Below are positions 50,168-60,400 of a stretch of 64,000 nt of DNA, piece by piece. The stretch comes from JAHBNG01 sp039028975 (GTDB lineage Bacteria > Chloroflexota > Anaerolineae > Caldilineales > Caldilineaceae): NCBI GenBank assembly GCA_039028975.1, contig JBCCHB010000007.1:62001-126000 (forward strand), written 5' to 3'. Made by a program: the position numbers and the translations under genes. The notes under the pieces were generated by a model, which was given only the letters and a program-made list of their open reading frames with translations, was not told the origin of the DNA and made no database searches. Numbering within the stretch: position 1 is the first letter of the stretch; each line of letters begins with the position of its first letter.

Positions 50168-50971
50168 CTAGACAAGTGCCTCTAGCTCATGAATATAGTC
50201 TGTCATGAGGTGATGGCTTACCCGCCCTGTTATAAACTTATAGGTAAAGTGCCGACCGATGTGATCAACGGTATTGACGTGGCGATAGCCGTTCCACCAG
50301 CGTGGCAGACCAGGGACAATATCCAGCCCATTGACCATACGATAGCTACGGGAAATATTGGCATCAAAGAGATCCCGGAACTGGGGATTTCCGACACGAG
50401 GAGAGCCAAAGGTAAAGATCTCAATGGGCCATTTACCCTCATATGATAGTTGAAAGTCAATCGCACAGAGCGTGGCCAGTGCCCCGCCCAGGCTATGGCC
50501 CGTGACAGTTATGCTGCCTGGATTATACTGCCGTATGTACTGATGTAATCCATCCTGTACAGATTGGTAGGCACGGACGAAGCCATTGTGCATCTTGGCT
50601 AAAGGAGCGTCTGGGGCCAAATCAGTGCGGCCTTCTGCAGGTCGGATCGCCTCTAGTTGGGCTACGTCCTCTGCAGGGGATACGGTGTCCTCTAGAAGAT
50701 TCATAGGATCGTCTGACGTATTCTCAAAGGTGAATAGATCGCGGCTAAATATAATATTGGTGCGCCAGTCTCGGATATTTTCTGTGCCCCTGAAAATGAT
50801 GTAGACAGCATCGTTTTCCGGAACTGGTAAAATGACGCTTTGGGTATCCGTCCCTTTGTTTTCAAAGATCTCCGGAGTACTATTGGGAAAACCACTAAAC
50901 TTTATTGTATCCAGGTCTCCATAGACTTCTTGAGCCAGCTTTGCACAGACAAGTGCTCTTGAATAATTCAT
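50168..50971 (-). CDS. Class 3 lipase-like serine hydrolase
   Basis: A 267-residue lipase-fold protein with the nucleophile elbow VTGHSLGGALATLCA (Ser160), the preceding YIIFRGTENIRDWRTN, and GSPRVGNPQFRDLFD (likely Asp) plus a later YRHVNTV (His). This is the Lipase_3 layout. No signal peptide is visible, unusual for a secreted lipase, so it may act inside or be released by lysis. Divergent from histidinol dehydrogenase with a 60-bp gap. Confidence 0.82.
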   Translation of the reverse strand: MNYSRALVCAKLAQEVYGDLDTIKFSGFPNSTPEIFENKGTDTQSVILPVPENDAVYIIFRGTENIRDWRTNIIFSRDLFTFENTSDDPMNLLEDTVSPAEDVAQLEAIRPAEGRTDLAPDAPLAKMHNGFVRAYQSVQDGLHQYIRQYNPGSITVTGHSLGGALATLCAIDFQLSYEGKWPIEIFTFGSPRVGNPQFRDLFDANISRSYRMVNGLDIVPGLPRWWNGYRHVNTVDHIGRHFTYKFITGRVSHHLMTDYIHELEALV

Positions 50972-51031
50972 AAAATATAGCCCTCAAAATTTAAATCGGG
51001 AATGTAAAGAGAAACATCTAGAGAACAACGT

Positions 51032-52366
51032 ATGCTTACTACTTATTCGGTAAAGGATGCCCAATCGAGTATCCTCCAGCGAGAGAATGCCTTCTTATTT
51101 GATGAGTTTGATATGGGTGCCGATGAACGCGCAGAGTCTATTCGGATTTATGGTGAGGCCCTAACGCCAGAACAGGGTGTCCAGAAGATCCTGCGAGACG
51201 TCCGCCTACGGGGGAACCAAGCTATCCATGATTGGACGGAGCGCTTGGACCAGATTGCCGATGTTACTCTAAAGACACCGGATGGTGAACCTCAGGCGGC
51301 GCTAGAGCGGATCGACCCTGAATTGCGTCACGCACTAGAATGTGCCGCTCAGCGAATACGCGATTTCCATAGCCGTCAACCCTTACCCAATTGGAGTACA
51401 AATGAGATGGGCGGTACCCTTGGCCAGCGGGTTACGCCGATTCAGCGGGTGGGTGTTTACGTGCCAGGTGGAACCGCTCCTCTTCCGTCAACTTTGCTCA
51501 TGTGTGCCTTGCCTGGTCGGGTTGCTGGCGTCGAGGAACTGGTTGTAACTACCCCTCCTGGAGCCGATGGTCGAATTCCCGATGTCATACTCGCGGCTGG
51601 GGCCATCGCGGGCGTCGACGAAATGTTGGCCATAGGCGGTGCCCAAGCTATAGGCGCACTCACCTTTGGCACGGAAAGCATTCGGCGAGTTGATAAGATC
51701 GTTGGCCCTGGCAGTCTTTGGGTTACATTGGCCAAGCGGCAGGTTTATGGCATTGTCGGCATTGATGGGCTTTATGGCCCAACTGAAACCGTTGTTGTGG
51801 CAGACGAAAGTGCCAACCCTGCTTGGGTTGCGGCCGACATGTTGGCTCAGGCCGAACATGATGTCCTGGCCACCGCTATTCTTTTTACCCCTTCAAAGCA
51901 GGTTGCCCATGCTGTTCAAGCAGAGATCGGACATCAGTTAGAACAGCTTACCCGTGCCGATGTCATTGCCGAGTCATTAACCAAACGGGGCGGAATTGTG
52001 CTCACTCATGATATGGACGAGGCTTGCCTATTGGCCAGCGACTTTGCGGCCGAACATACCTGTATTGCTAGCGAGACGCCCGAACGCTATACGTCTAAGA
52101 TTCGCGATGCAGGTGGCCTCTTTGTCGGCGAGCGTTCGTTTGAAGTACTGGGTGATTATGTTGCTGGCCCTAGCCATACCATGCCCACCAGCGCCACTGC
52201 CCGCTTCGCCTCCCCCCTCAACGTGGCCGACTTTGTCAAGATCAGCAGCATCGTTGAACTCGATGCTGAGACTTCAGCCCAGCTAAGCCCGATTGCTGCT
52301 CGTATTGCCCTTGCGGAGGGATTGGATGGTCATGCTGCTGCGGCTCAGCAACGTCTGGCTAAATAA
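51032..52366 (+). CDS. hisD: Histidinol dehydrogenase
   Basis: A 444-residue protein collinear with HisD. It has GVYVPGGTAPLPSTLLMCALP, GVDEMLAIGGAQAIGALTFGTESIRRVDKIVGPG, AEHDVLATAILFT, and GPSHTMPTSATARFASPLNVADFVK, the segment with the catalytic and zinc-associated His. HisD oxidises L-histidinol to histidine in two NAD-dependent steps in the cytoplasm. No other his genes are in the window. The ribosome-binding site before ATG 51032 (AGAGAACAACG) is only fair. Confidence 0.9.
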   Translation: MLTTYSVKDAQSSILQRENAFLFDEFDMGADERAESIRIYGEALTPEQGVQKILRDVRLRGNQAIHDWTERLDQIADVTLKTPDGEPQAALERIDPELRHALECAAQRIRDFHSRQPLPNWSTNEMGGTLGQRVTPIQRVGVYVPGGTAPLPSTLLMCALPGRVAGVEELVVTTPPGADGRIPDVILAAGAIAGVDEMLAIGGAQAIGALTFGTESIRRVDKIVGPGSLWVTLAKRQVYGIVGIDGLYGPTETVVVADESANPAWVAADMLAQAEHDVLATAILFTPSKQVAHAVQAEIGHQLEQLTRADVIAESLTKRGGIVLTHDMDEACLLASDFAAEHTCIASETPERYTSKIRDAGGLFVGERSFEVLGDYVAGPSHTMPTSATARFASPLNVADFVKISSIVELDAETSAQLSPIAARIALAEGLDGHAAAAQQRLAK

Positions 52367-52883
52367 AGATTCATTGCCATCGGTTGCACTACTCAGGTTC
52401 TGTATAGATGACCAACCGCAGCATCATTCGATCACAATGCTGTATACTTCGCTGGAAAAGTCTTGTCCCGATTCGAGACCAATCCGCTCTAGAAAATTCT
52501 GAAAAGGAAGGACAGAAAAGTTCTGGTCATCTATAAGTGTACGATGAAGTAACTCTGGCCTAAGCGACCAATCCCCATGCTCACGGGGACAAGCTGAGTG
52601 CGGGCTACCGAGTATAGTATAACACAGGCCATGATTGCCATGAAACAAAATTACCGGATGTACGTATTGATTTATGACAAGCACTCATAACCATGCGAAA
52701 CTAACTGAGATGTCGCTTTCATGAGCGTGGTGAGATCTAAATAAGCGTAGAGTAGGCCATCTAGCCCAGAGTGCATGTACTCATTCCAAACATGATGATT
52801 CACATGGGTGAGTTCAGTAGATAAATGATAAAGCGCAGTGCGATACAATAAACTGCTAAAAATATAAAGGAATGAAAATTAAC
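52367..52883. other. Repeat-containing gap
   Basis: No credible gene. It contains an inverted R4 repeat (52452-52537) and a GC-rich stretch with partial repeats of the TAGCCC type near 52757. The sequence before 52872 (ATATAAAGGAATG) acts as leader of the next small gene. Confidence 0.5.
52452..52537 (-). repeat. Palindromic intergenic repeat R4, copy in inverse orientation
   Basis: TGGAAAAGTCTTGTCCCG... and ...GGACAGAAAAGTTCTGGTCA; read on the minus strand it matches the R4 repeat at 5146-5225 in order and spacing (GACCAGAACTTTTCTGTCC, then the ATTGG centre, then CGGGACAAGACTTTTCCAG). Confidence 0.7.
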
Positions 52884-53228
52884 ATGGAAAACAAAAATAA
52901 CGGTGGCAACACAGAACGGACTTGGACGGAAGAGATCGAAATTGCTGGTGGTCAATTGGTCGAGCGCGTTAAAGACTTGTTAGAAGAAGGAAGCGTTCGT
53001 CGCCTGATTATTCGCCGCCCCGATGATGAGATTCTGCTCGAGGTTCCCCTAACTGCTGGTGCTGCAGTAGGAGGTGTCTTGGCTGTCTTTGCCCCTCTCC
53101 TGGCTGCAGTTGGTGCCATGGCAGCCTTGGTTGCCCAATTCAAAGTAGAAATTGTGCGAGAGGTTGAAGAAGAGAGTGAAGAGGAAGAAGTGCAGCAGAT
53201 TGATGTAGAATCAGACGGCTCTGCATAA
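52884..53228 (+). CDS. DUF4342-family small protein
   Basis: A 114-residue protein with RTWTEEIEIAGGQLVERVKDLLEEGSV near the N-terminus, RRLIIRRPDDEILLEVPLT as a short strand pair, a hydrophobic segment (GGVLAVFAPLLAAVGAMAALVA) and a highly acidic tail (EVEEESEEEE). This is the DUF4342 pattern. No enzymatic motif. The start at 52884 is chosen because ATG 52872 is almost on top of the AAGGA. Function unknown; probably a membrane-bound small regulator or scaffold. Confidence 0.72.
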   Translation: MENKNNGGNTERTWTEEIEIAGGQLVERVKDLLEEGSVRRLIIRRPDDEILLEVPLTAGAAVGGVLAVFAPLLAAVGAMAALVAQFKVEIVREVEEESEEEEVQQIDVESDGSA

Positions 53229-53259
53229 TTTCGATTTTGTATAGTAAAGAATAACCATT

Positions 53260-53592
53260 ATGAATGAAAATCAACAAAAACAGACTAAAGAAATGAACTG
53301 GACAGAGGATATAGGCGGGAAGACGGGCCGAGTCTGGGAACAGACCCAGGATTTGGTTCGACGCAGCAATGAAAGGCAGGTAGTCATTCGTCGCGGCAAT
53401 CATTTGCAGCTCATGGCTTTCCCGCTTGTCTTTGGTGTGATTGGGGTCCTGATTCTCTTATGGCTCCTGCCCAAAACACTGGCGGTTGCTGCCATTGCAG
53501 CTATGATAGCGGGTATTACACTGGATATCGAGCGCACTCGCCCCCGACAACGGTCAGATATTGAAGATATAGACTACTCTCACAAGGAATAG
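53260..53592 (+). CDS. DUF4342-like small membrane protein, paralogue
   Basis: A 110-residue protein related to its upstream neighbour: MNWTEDIGGKTGRVWEQTQDLVRRSNERQVVIRR corresponds to WTEEIEIAGGQLVERVKDL, and LQLMAFPLVFGVIGVLILLWLLP gives a membrane segment. The end (RPRQRSDIEDIDYSHKE) is charged. The two genes are 31 nt apart and form a pair. No function can be inferred. Confidence 0.6.
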   Translation: MNENQQKQTKEMNWTEDIGGKTGRVWEQTQDLVRRSNERQVVIRRGNHLQLMAFPLVFGVIGVLILLWLLPKTLAVAAIAAMIAGITLDIERTRPRQRSDIEDIDYSHKE

Positions 53593-53756
53593 TCTCTGGG
53601 TCAGGTCGTTACGATTTTCCTACATAAACCTGACCTGGACAAGCCTGAACCAAAAGGGCTCACGCATAGCCGCCAAGGTGCCGAGTTTTTTTCGCCTTGG
53701 CTTGAGAAAAGTTCATTGCTATCGGCTGGTTAGCTGAAAGCTCTGTTCTCTCTATC

Positions 53757-53794
53757 AAAGCGGTTGACGATTGGTAAGATCGTCAACCGCTTTT
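53757..53794 (+). terminator. Strong hairpin terminator
   Basis: Perfect stem AAAGCGGTTGACGAT / ATCGTCAACCGCTTT with an 8-nt TGGTAAG-type loop, followed by TC and an AT-rich stretch. It lies about 165 nt after the DUF4342-like pair and can terminate it. Orientation is not certain, as the stem also works on the opposite strand. Confidence 0.65.
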
Positions 53795-53823
53795 CAATTG
53801 GTATCCTTTCCTGCCCTGAAAAC

Positions 53824-53910
53824 TAAACAAAGATTTGAAGATTTCAAAGATAAAAAAAATCTACAAAATCTTACTCATCTTTGTTGATTTTCATCCTTCC
53901 GCGGTGCAGT
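53824..53910. repeat. AT-rich palindromic repeat R2, copy 3
   Basis: AAACAAAGATTTGAAGATTT ... AATCTTACTCATCTTTGTT, followed by GATTTTCATCCTTCCGCGG. Reverse orientation of the tail relative to copies 1 and 2. Paired with copy 4 as a tandem of ~110 bp. Confidence 0.65.
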
Positions 53911-53935
53911 TGGATGAATGGATGTCTGCCCTATA

Positions 53936-54044
53936 AATAACAAAGATGAAAAGATTAGAAAGATTAAGAATCTGCACAATCTTCTAATCTTTGTTCGATT
54001 TTCATCCGTCCGTGGTGCAGTTGGATGGATGTCTGCCCTGTTAA
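53936..54044. repeat. AT-rich palindromic repeat R2, copy 4
   Basis: AATAACAAAGATGAAAAGAT ... AATCTTCTAATCTTTGTTC, followed by GATTTTCATCCGTCCGTGG and GGATGTCTGCCCTG. Repeats copy 3 with the tail almost unchanged. Confidence 0.65.
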
Positions 54045-54438
54045 TCATCGTTCATAAAGCCCCATCGGAGTACGTAAAGTACGCTTCTCAAGCCAAACTA
54101 GGTATAAAAATCAGTCCTTGCCAATAATAAGCGAATAGTGTATGCTTTCAGTTTGATTGTACCCAAAACCAATCTACATATTCCCACGCAATAGCACACA
54201 ATCATTCGATTGCCGCGCGGGTCGCTCACCATATTCATCATTCCTGCAGATGAGATGACTGGGCTTTAGCATTAAATGTCAGTCGTTCGCAACGTCACGG
54301 AGAGCTTCTTCGGCTCTTCGTATTTGTTCCTTCGAGTGCTCAGAGCAGCTACTAAGCTGATCTCCGAGCCTTGCCCAGGGGCCGGAGGAATGAACTTGTG
54401 ATCAACTGAGAATGTTGTATCAAGGAGAAAGTTCTATT

Positions 54439-57400
54439 ATGTTCCGTTCTATCGTTCGGGAGTGGGTTTGTTTTGCCCAATTCCCTTTGAAAAAGTGCCT
54501 TTATCTATTATTTGTTTTTGGACTCGTAGCGGCTGCCACTATTTTTTCTGGGGACGTGCAGCCAGCTTATGCTTCATCTGTCATGACAGCCGTACAGGCA
54601 CCTTCCCAGCAAGATCCAGCGCCAGAAGCAACCGCTGGTGAACTTCTTACCAACTACTTTCAGGTCAATCTACAACTGCAGAGCGTAACCGATTCGGGGT
54701 TGGCTACGACCATCGGTGATGTAGACACCAATGCCGGCCCAGACAACACTTATGTCTTCGACTGGACCAGCTTTGTCCCCAATCGTCCCGGTGATACAGT
54801 CGACTGGATCGAAGGGGACTGGATTGGCAATTATCGATACGGTGATCCAACTGGCGATCACGTCACGGTCGATCATGATCCGGCACCTGGCACCGCAGAC
54901 TTAGACTACTATCCGTCCGGTGGTGAAGAGTACGACGTAGAGGCGTTTTACTTTGATAATGATGCCGATTACTTTTACATAGCCATCGTCACCTCTGTGC
55001 CTTTCTCTGGAACCTATACCAACCAAGTTTCGGGTAGCGTCTTTGATGCATTAGGTGTACCAGATATTAAATTTGTGGGCAGCACCACAGGCTCCATCTT
55101 TTACCCTGGCGATCTGGCTCTGGATCTCGGGGTCGGTACGCCTCGCGATGAGCAAGGTGACAACGCTTTTCGCTATGATTATGGTGTGGATCTTGTTCAC
55201 GAAGACCGGACCACCCAAGTGCCATATAATGAAGCCGGATGGATTGCGGCGGACGAGCGAGACTTCTCCTTAGGCGATCAGCTATACAAAACGCAGTACG
55301 ATGCTGGCGGCAGCGACAATTCACCTGATCCAGGCAGCGCATGGTATACCAGCGTCTTCAAGGGCTTTACTACTGGTGGTTGGTCCCATACTAACTTCGA
55401 TCCCATCGGGACGCCCGGCTTGGTAGAATCCAGAGGAGCTGTGCAGACGGCCTACTATGAATATACATTTCCTGGAGGGATTTTAGAGAATGACAGCCCC
55501 ACATACGTCATCGAATTTGTCATTCCCCGTACACTCTTCCAAGATGATAATCCGGGTAATGGCTCGCCAATAGGCATTCGTTGGGTAGAAGGATGTCGCA
55601 ACGACGGAAATGGTATCGATGGTGTCTTGACTCTCAACGGCACAATTGACGAGCCTCCCACCCCAGAGACGGTTAGCCTGGGCGACCAGATCTGGTTTGA
55701 TGCCAATAACAACGGTGTAAAGGATAGTAGTGAGGTTGGCATTGCTGACGTTACAGCCACCCTGTGGACCGATGATAATGGCGACGGTGCTCCCGATACC
55801 AACACAACTTTGACCTCTACAACCAATGCAGAGGGATATTATATATTTGATGATCTGGTTCCTGGTGACTATGTTGTCCAAATTGCTCCCGATCAGTTTG
55901 AACCTGCCAGCCCGCTCTTTGGCCTCCTCTCTAGTAACGGAAATGATATTGGGGCCACCGGCTCACCCGATCCGGATACAGGTGATGTAGATAATGATGA
56001 CAACGGCGATCCGGTGGCAGGGCTTGGCGTGCTCTCCAAGGCAGTTACCCTTACAGTGGGCGGAGAACCAACCGATGACGATGAATCTGGCATTGCCAGC
56101 AACGTAGCCACTGAGAGCAGCAATCGCACAGTAGACTTTGGTTTCTACGAGCCAGTTGCTCTGGGCGACCAGGTCTGGTTGGACGTGGACAACAATGGCG
56201 TCAAAGACGTGGACGAAGTGGGTATTCAAGGTGTTACCCTCAACCTCTGGATAGATGCTGACGATGATGGCATTCCGGAAACAGACACTGGGTTGAGTGC
56301 AACCACGGGTACTAATGGCTATTACCTCTTTGATGGCATACCACCTGGCGACTACTTCATCCAGATTCCATCTACCAACTTTGCGCCAAACGCACCGTTA
56401 GATGGTCTCTCCTCAAGCACAGGTAATGGCATAGCGCCGGATGTGGATGATTCACCGATAGAAGATGATGACAATGGCGACCCCGCCGTCAATCTGGGAA
56501 ATTTGGATGGTGTTGTAACCCAAGCCATTACGCTCGTCAGCCGCGGCGAACCGATTGATGACAACGAGGCAGGGATAGCCTCAACGGCTCCCAATAACAG
56601 CAGCAACAAGACAGTGGACTTTGGTTTCTACCAAGAAGGCCCGGGCCCTATGAGTTTGGGTGATCAAGTCTGGCTAGACATTAATGATAATGGCCAGATC
56701 GATGGGAGTGAGCCAGGAATCTCAGGCGTTCTGCTAAAGCTATGGAGCGATGACGATGGTGACGGTGGGCCGGATACGGATCTGGCTATCACAGCGACCA
56801 CCAACATCAGCGGCTTCTACCTCTTCGATAATCTTACACCAGGTGACTATGTCGTCCAGATTCCGGCAAGCGAGTTTGCAACGGGCAAACCACTTGAGGG
56901 TCACTCCTCCAGCACGGGGAATGACTCAGGGACCGGCGCACCGGATCCGGACAATGATCAGAACAATGATGACAACGGCATCCCAATGGGTGGTGGTATC
57001 GTCTCTCTAGCTGTCACATTGACTGCTGATGGTGAACCAACCGATGATGGTGGTTTAACCAGCGGCACGGCCACCAATGAGAACAGCAACTTGACCGTTG
57101 ACTTTGGCTTTTTCCAAATTGGGGGCCAACCCGAGCTGAGCCTGGGTGACCAGATTTGGTTGGACAGTGACAATAGTGGCTTGATTGACAATGGGGAGAC
57201 GGGGATCGCTGGCGTGCAGGTGAAGCTCTGGCGAGACACGAATGGTGACAATGCGCCAGACGAGGATCTAAACCTCACGGCAACCACCAACATTAGCGGC
57301 TTCTATCTCTTTGATAATCTAGTTCCAGGTGATTACATTGTCCAAGTTCCTGCCTCTGAGTTTGGTACTGGTAAGCCACTGGAAGGTCTTAGCAGCAGTA

Positions 57401-60400
57401 CGGGGAATGATGTCGGGACCACCGGTGCGCCGGATCCGGACAACAATCAGAACAATGATGACAACGGGGATCCAGATGGCACAGGCGGCATCACCTCTAA
57501 AGCAGTGACCTTGGCTACAGGCAATGAACCAATCAACGATACAGGCCCAACGAGCGGAAACGCCCGCGATGAAGACAGCAATCTGACCATCGATTTTGGT
57601 TTCTTCCGATCAGGAGCGGAGCCTACCCAGCACAGCTTGGGCAACTATATTTGGCTGGACGGTGACAACAATGGCCAGGTAGACGCAAATGAGTCGCCGG
57701 TGGCTGATGGGGTGCTCGTGGAACTGCTATCTTCTCAAGGCGTGGTACTCCAATCCGCGACTACCGTCAACGGCTTCTACCTCTTTACGAACCTCATTCC
57801 TGGACGCTACCAGGTTCGTCTAGCGGCAAGCAACTTCCAGACTTCGGGTCTACTGGTTGGGTACAGTCACAGCACCGGCGTCAATCAAGAAGCAACCCCA
57901 GATAATGATGGCGATCAGAATGATAATGGATTAGACGGCTCTAGCCCACCCACCGATGGCATCACAAGTGCGCCTGTTACCATTGGGACCAACGAACCCA
58001 CTAGTGAGACACCAACGGCTACGGGAACACCTGGTGATGATGGCAACGGTACTCCCGATGCGAATAGCAACCTCACCGTTGATTTTGGTGTCGTACGGGC
58101 CGCCCATAGTTTGGGGAACTATGTGTGGAGTGACACCAACAACAATGGCATAGTGGATCCCAACGAAGGACCAGTGCCAGATGGCGTCTTTATTGAACTG
58201 CTCGATGAGCAGGGCCGCCCACTCAACAATACCACAACCGCGAATGGCTTCTACATATTTGGCAGCCTGACAGAAGGGAATTACCGAGTGCGCTTGGCTG
58301 CTTCTAATTTCGCCCCTGGTGGTCGTCTGGCCAACTATACCCACAGCAGTGGAGATGGCCAGGAGGACGATCCCAATGCAGGCGGCGATCAAAATGATAA
58401 TGGACTGGATACTTCTGACCCAGTTGCAAGCGGTATTACCAGTGGTCTTGTGATCCTGAATTCGGATGAGCCAACGTTAGAGACGCCTACGGCTACAGGA
58501 ACATCCGGTGATGATGGCCTGGGAACTGAAGATAGTAGCAGCAACTTGACTGTGGACTTCGGCGTTGTGCCTCCGGCTACAACTGTCGCTATCGGCAACA
58601 TGGTCTGGCACGATGAAGACAATGATGGCCAGTATAACCCACTGACGGAATCGGGCATTGCAGGTCTCCAACTCCAGCTCTTTATGACGGGTAGCGATCC
58701 ATCAAACAGCGACCCGCTTATGACCCAATCTACCGCGGCGGATGGTTCGTACCACTTTAGCGGCCTCACACCTGGGTCATACTTCATCTACATTCCCAGC
58801 CCACCAACTGGCCTCCCCATGAGCAGCTCCCGAACGGATGGAGTTGACAATCAGGAGGACAACGACAACAATGGCATCCAGATCTTGCCGGGTGGACCTG
58901 TACGCAGCCCGGATATTGAGCTAACCATCAATGGCGAGCCAACCAATGATGGCGATGGAAGCAGCAGCGATCAGACCATCGACTTCGGTTTCTGGAAACC
59001 TATGTATAGCCTAGGTAACTATCTTTGGATTGACTCTGACGATAACGGTGTGGTCGATACGGGAGAAAGCTATGTGCCAGATGGCGTTCTCGTCGAACTT
59101 CTAAACGGTGACGGTTCACCAACTGGCATGGTAACTGAAACCGTCAATGGATTCTATCTCTTCAATGAGCTTGATCCTGGAGACTACCGCGTGCGGATTG
59201 CTGCCAGCAACTTTATGGCTGACGGTCTTCTTGAGGGATATACGCACTCCACTGGCGCAGGACAGGAAGAAGATCCCAACAACAACGACGATCAAAATGA
59301 CAATGGTTTGGATAGCAGCGTTGTCACCATTGATGGGATCAGTAGTGGAATTGTCTCTTTGGGTAGTGACGAACCATTGAATGAATCGCCCACTTTGAGC
59401 ACTTTACCAGGCAATGATGGAGCAGGGACGCTGGATGGCAACAGCAATCTAACCGTTGACTTTGGTGTTGTACCACCTAGCAGTGTCTTGATGAGCCTTG
59501 GAAACTTGGTGTGGAATGATGCCAATAGCAACGGTATAGTCGATCCCAATGAACCAGGTATTGATGGTGTGACGGTCCAGCTCTTCCAAGCTGGTGATGA
59601 TCCAACAAGCGCTTCACCTGTACGCACCGAACAGACCAGTGGTGGCGGTTTCTACCAATTTACCGATCTGGAGCCAGGTATCTACTTTGTCTACATTCCA
59701 ACGCCTCTGGCACCTTTTACGGGTAGCAGCCCTATCGAAAGTGAAGCTGATGATCAGCGAGATAACGATGACAATGGTATCCAATCCACCATAAATGGAG
59801 CGGTTCGTAGCCCCGATATTACCTTGACACCCAACAACGAACCCACAAATGACGGGGATGGGGCCAATAGCGATCTGACCATTGACTTCGGCTTTTTCAA
59901 TACACCAGTGGCTGTTGGTGACCGAGTCTGGTTTGACGAAAATGGCAATGGACTCTTGGATTCAGGTGAACAGGGTGTCCCCAATGTTACCGTATGGCTC
60001 TACCAAGACGGTGTACCCATTACAGAAAGTCCATTCCTCACTACAACGACCTTTGACAATGGCTTCTACCTCTTCCCCGCTGTGCCATCTGGTGAGTACT
60101 ATGTTCGATTCGATCTCTCCTCCTTGCCCATCGGATATATTCCAACCCTGCAGGATGTAGGCACAGATGATGGGATTGATAGTGATGCGGATCCCGATAC
60201 GGGCGTTACCCCATCGACAGGCACTCTAGTCCCAGAGACAAGCAATCTGACGCTGGATTTGGGCATTACCCGGGAGGCGTCAGTGGGTGATCTGGTCTGG
60301 TACGATACAGACGCCGATGGGACGCAAGATGGCGATGAGACCGGCCAGCCAGCCCAGATAGAGCAAATTGGTGTCCCCGGTGTCAGCGTTACCCTCTTTA

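Larger units (their letters stand above)
53593..54438. other. Repeat-rich gap before the giant surface protein
   Basis: About 850 bases without a gene. It contains the hairpin GCCAAGG...CCTTGGC (near 53671), a perfect terminator-like hairpin (53757-53794), and two R2 copies in tandem (53824-53910 and 53936-54044) that share the tail ...GGTGCAGTTGGATG and GATGTCTGCCCT. From 54045 to 54410 no structure is recognised. The AAGGAG before ATG 54439 lies at 54421-54426. Confidence 0.55.

Noticed and set aside
54180..54410. Riboswitch- or ncRNA-like leader before the giant protein
   Set aside because: Short stems (AGAGC/GCTCT) can be drawn, but no known riboswitch core is recognised and no terminator or sequestering stem follows.
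55483..59984. Minus-strand frames inside the giant protein gene
   Set aside because: The repeat composition of the plus-strand gene gives open shadow frames at regular spacing; the products are low-complexity Ser/Pro/Leu strings.
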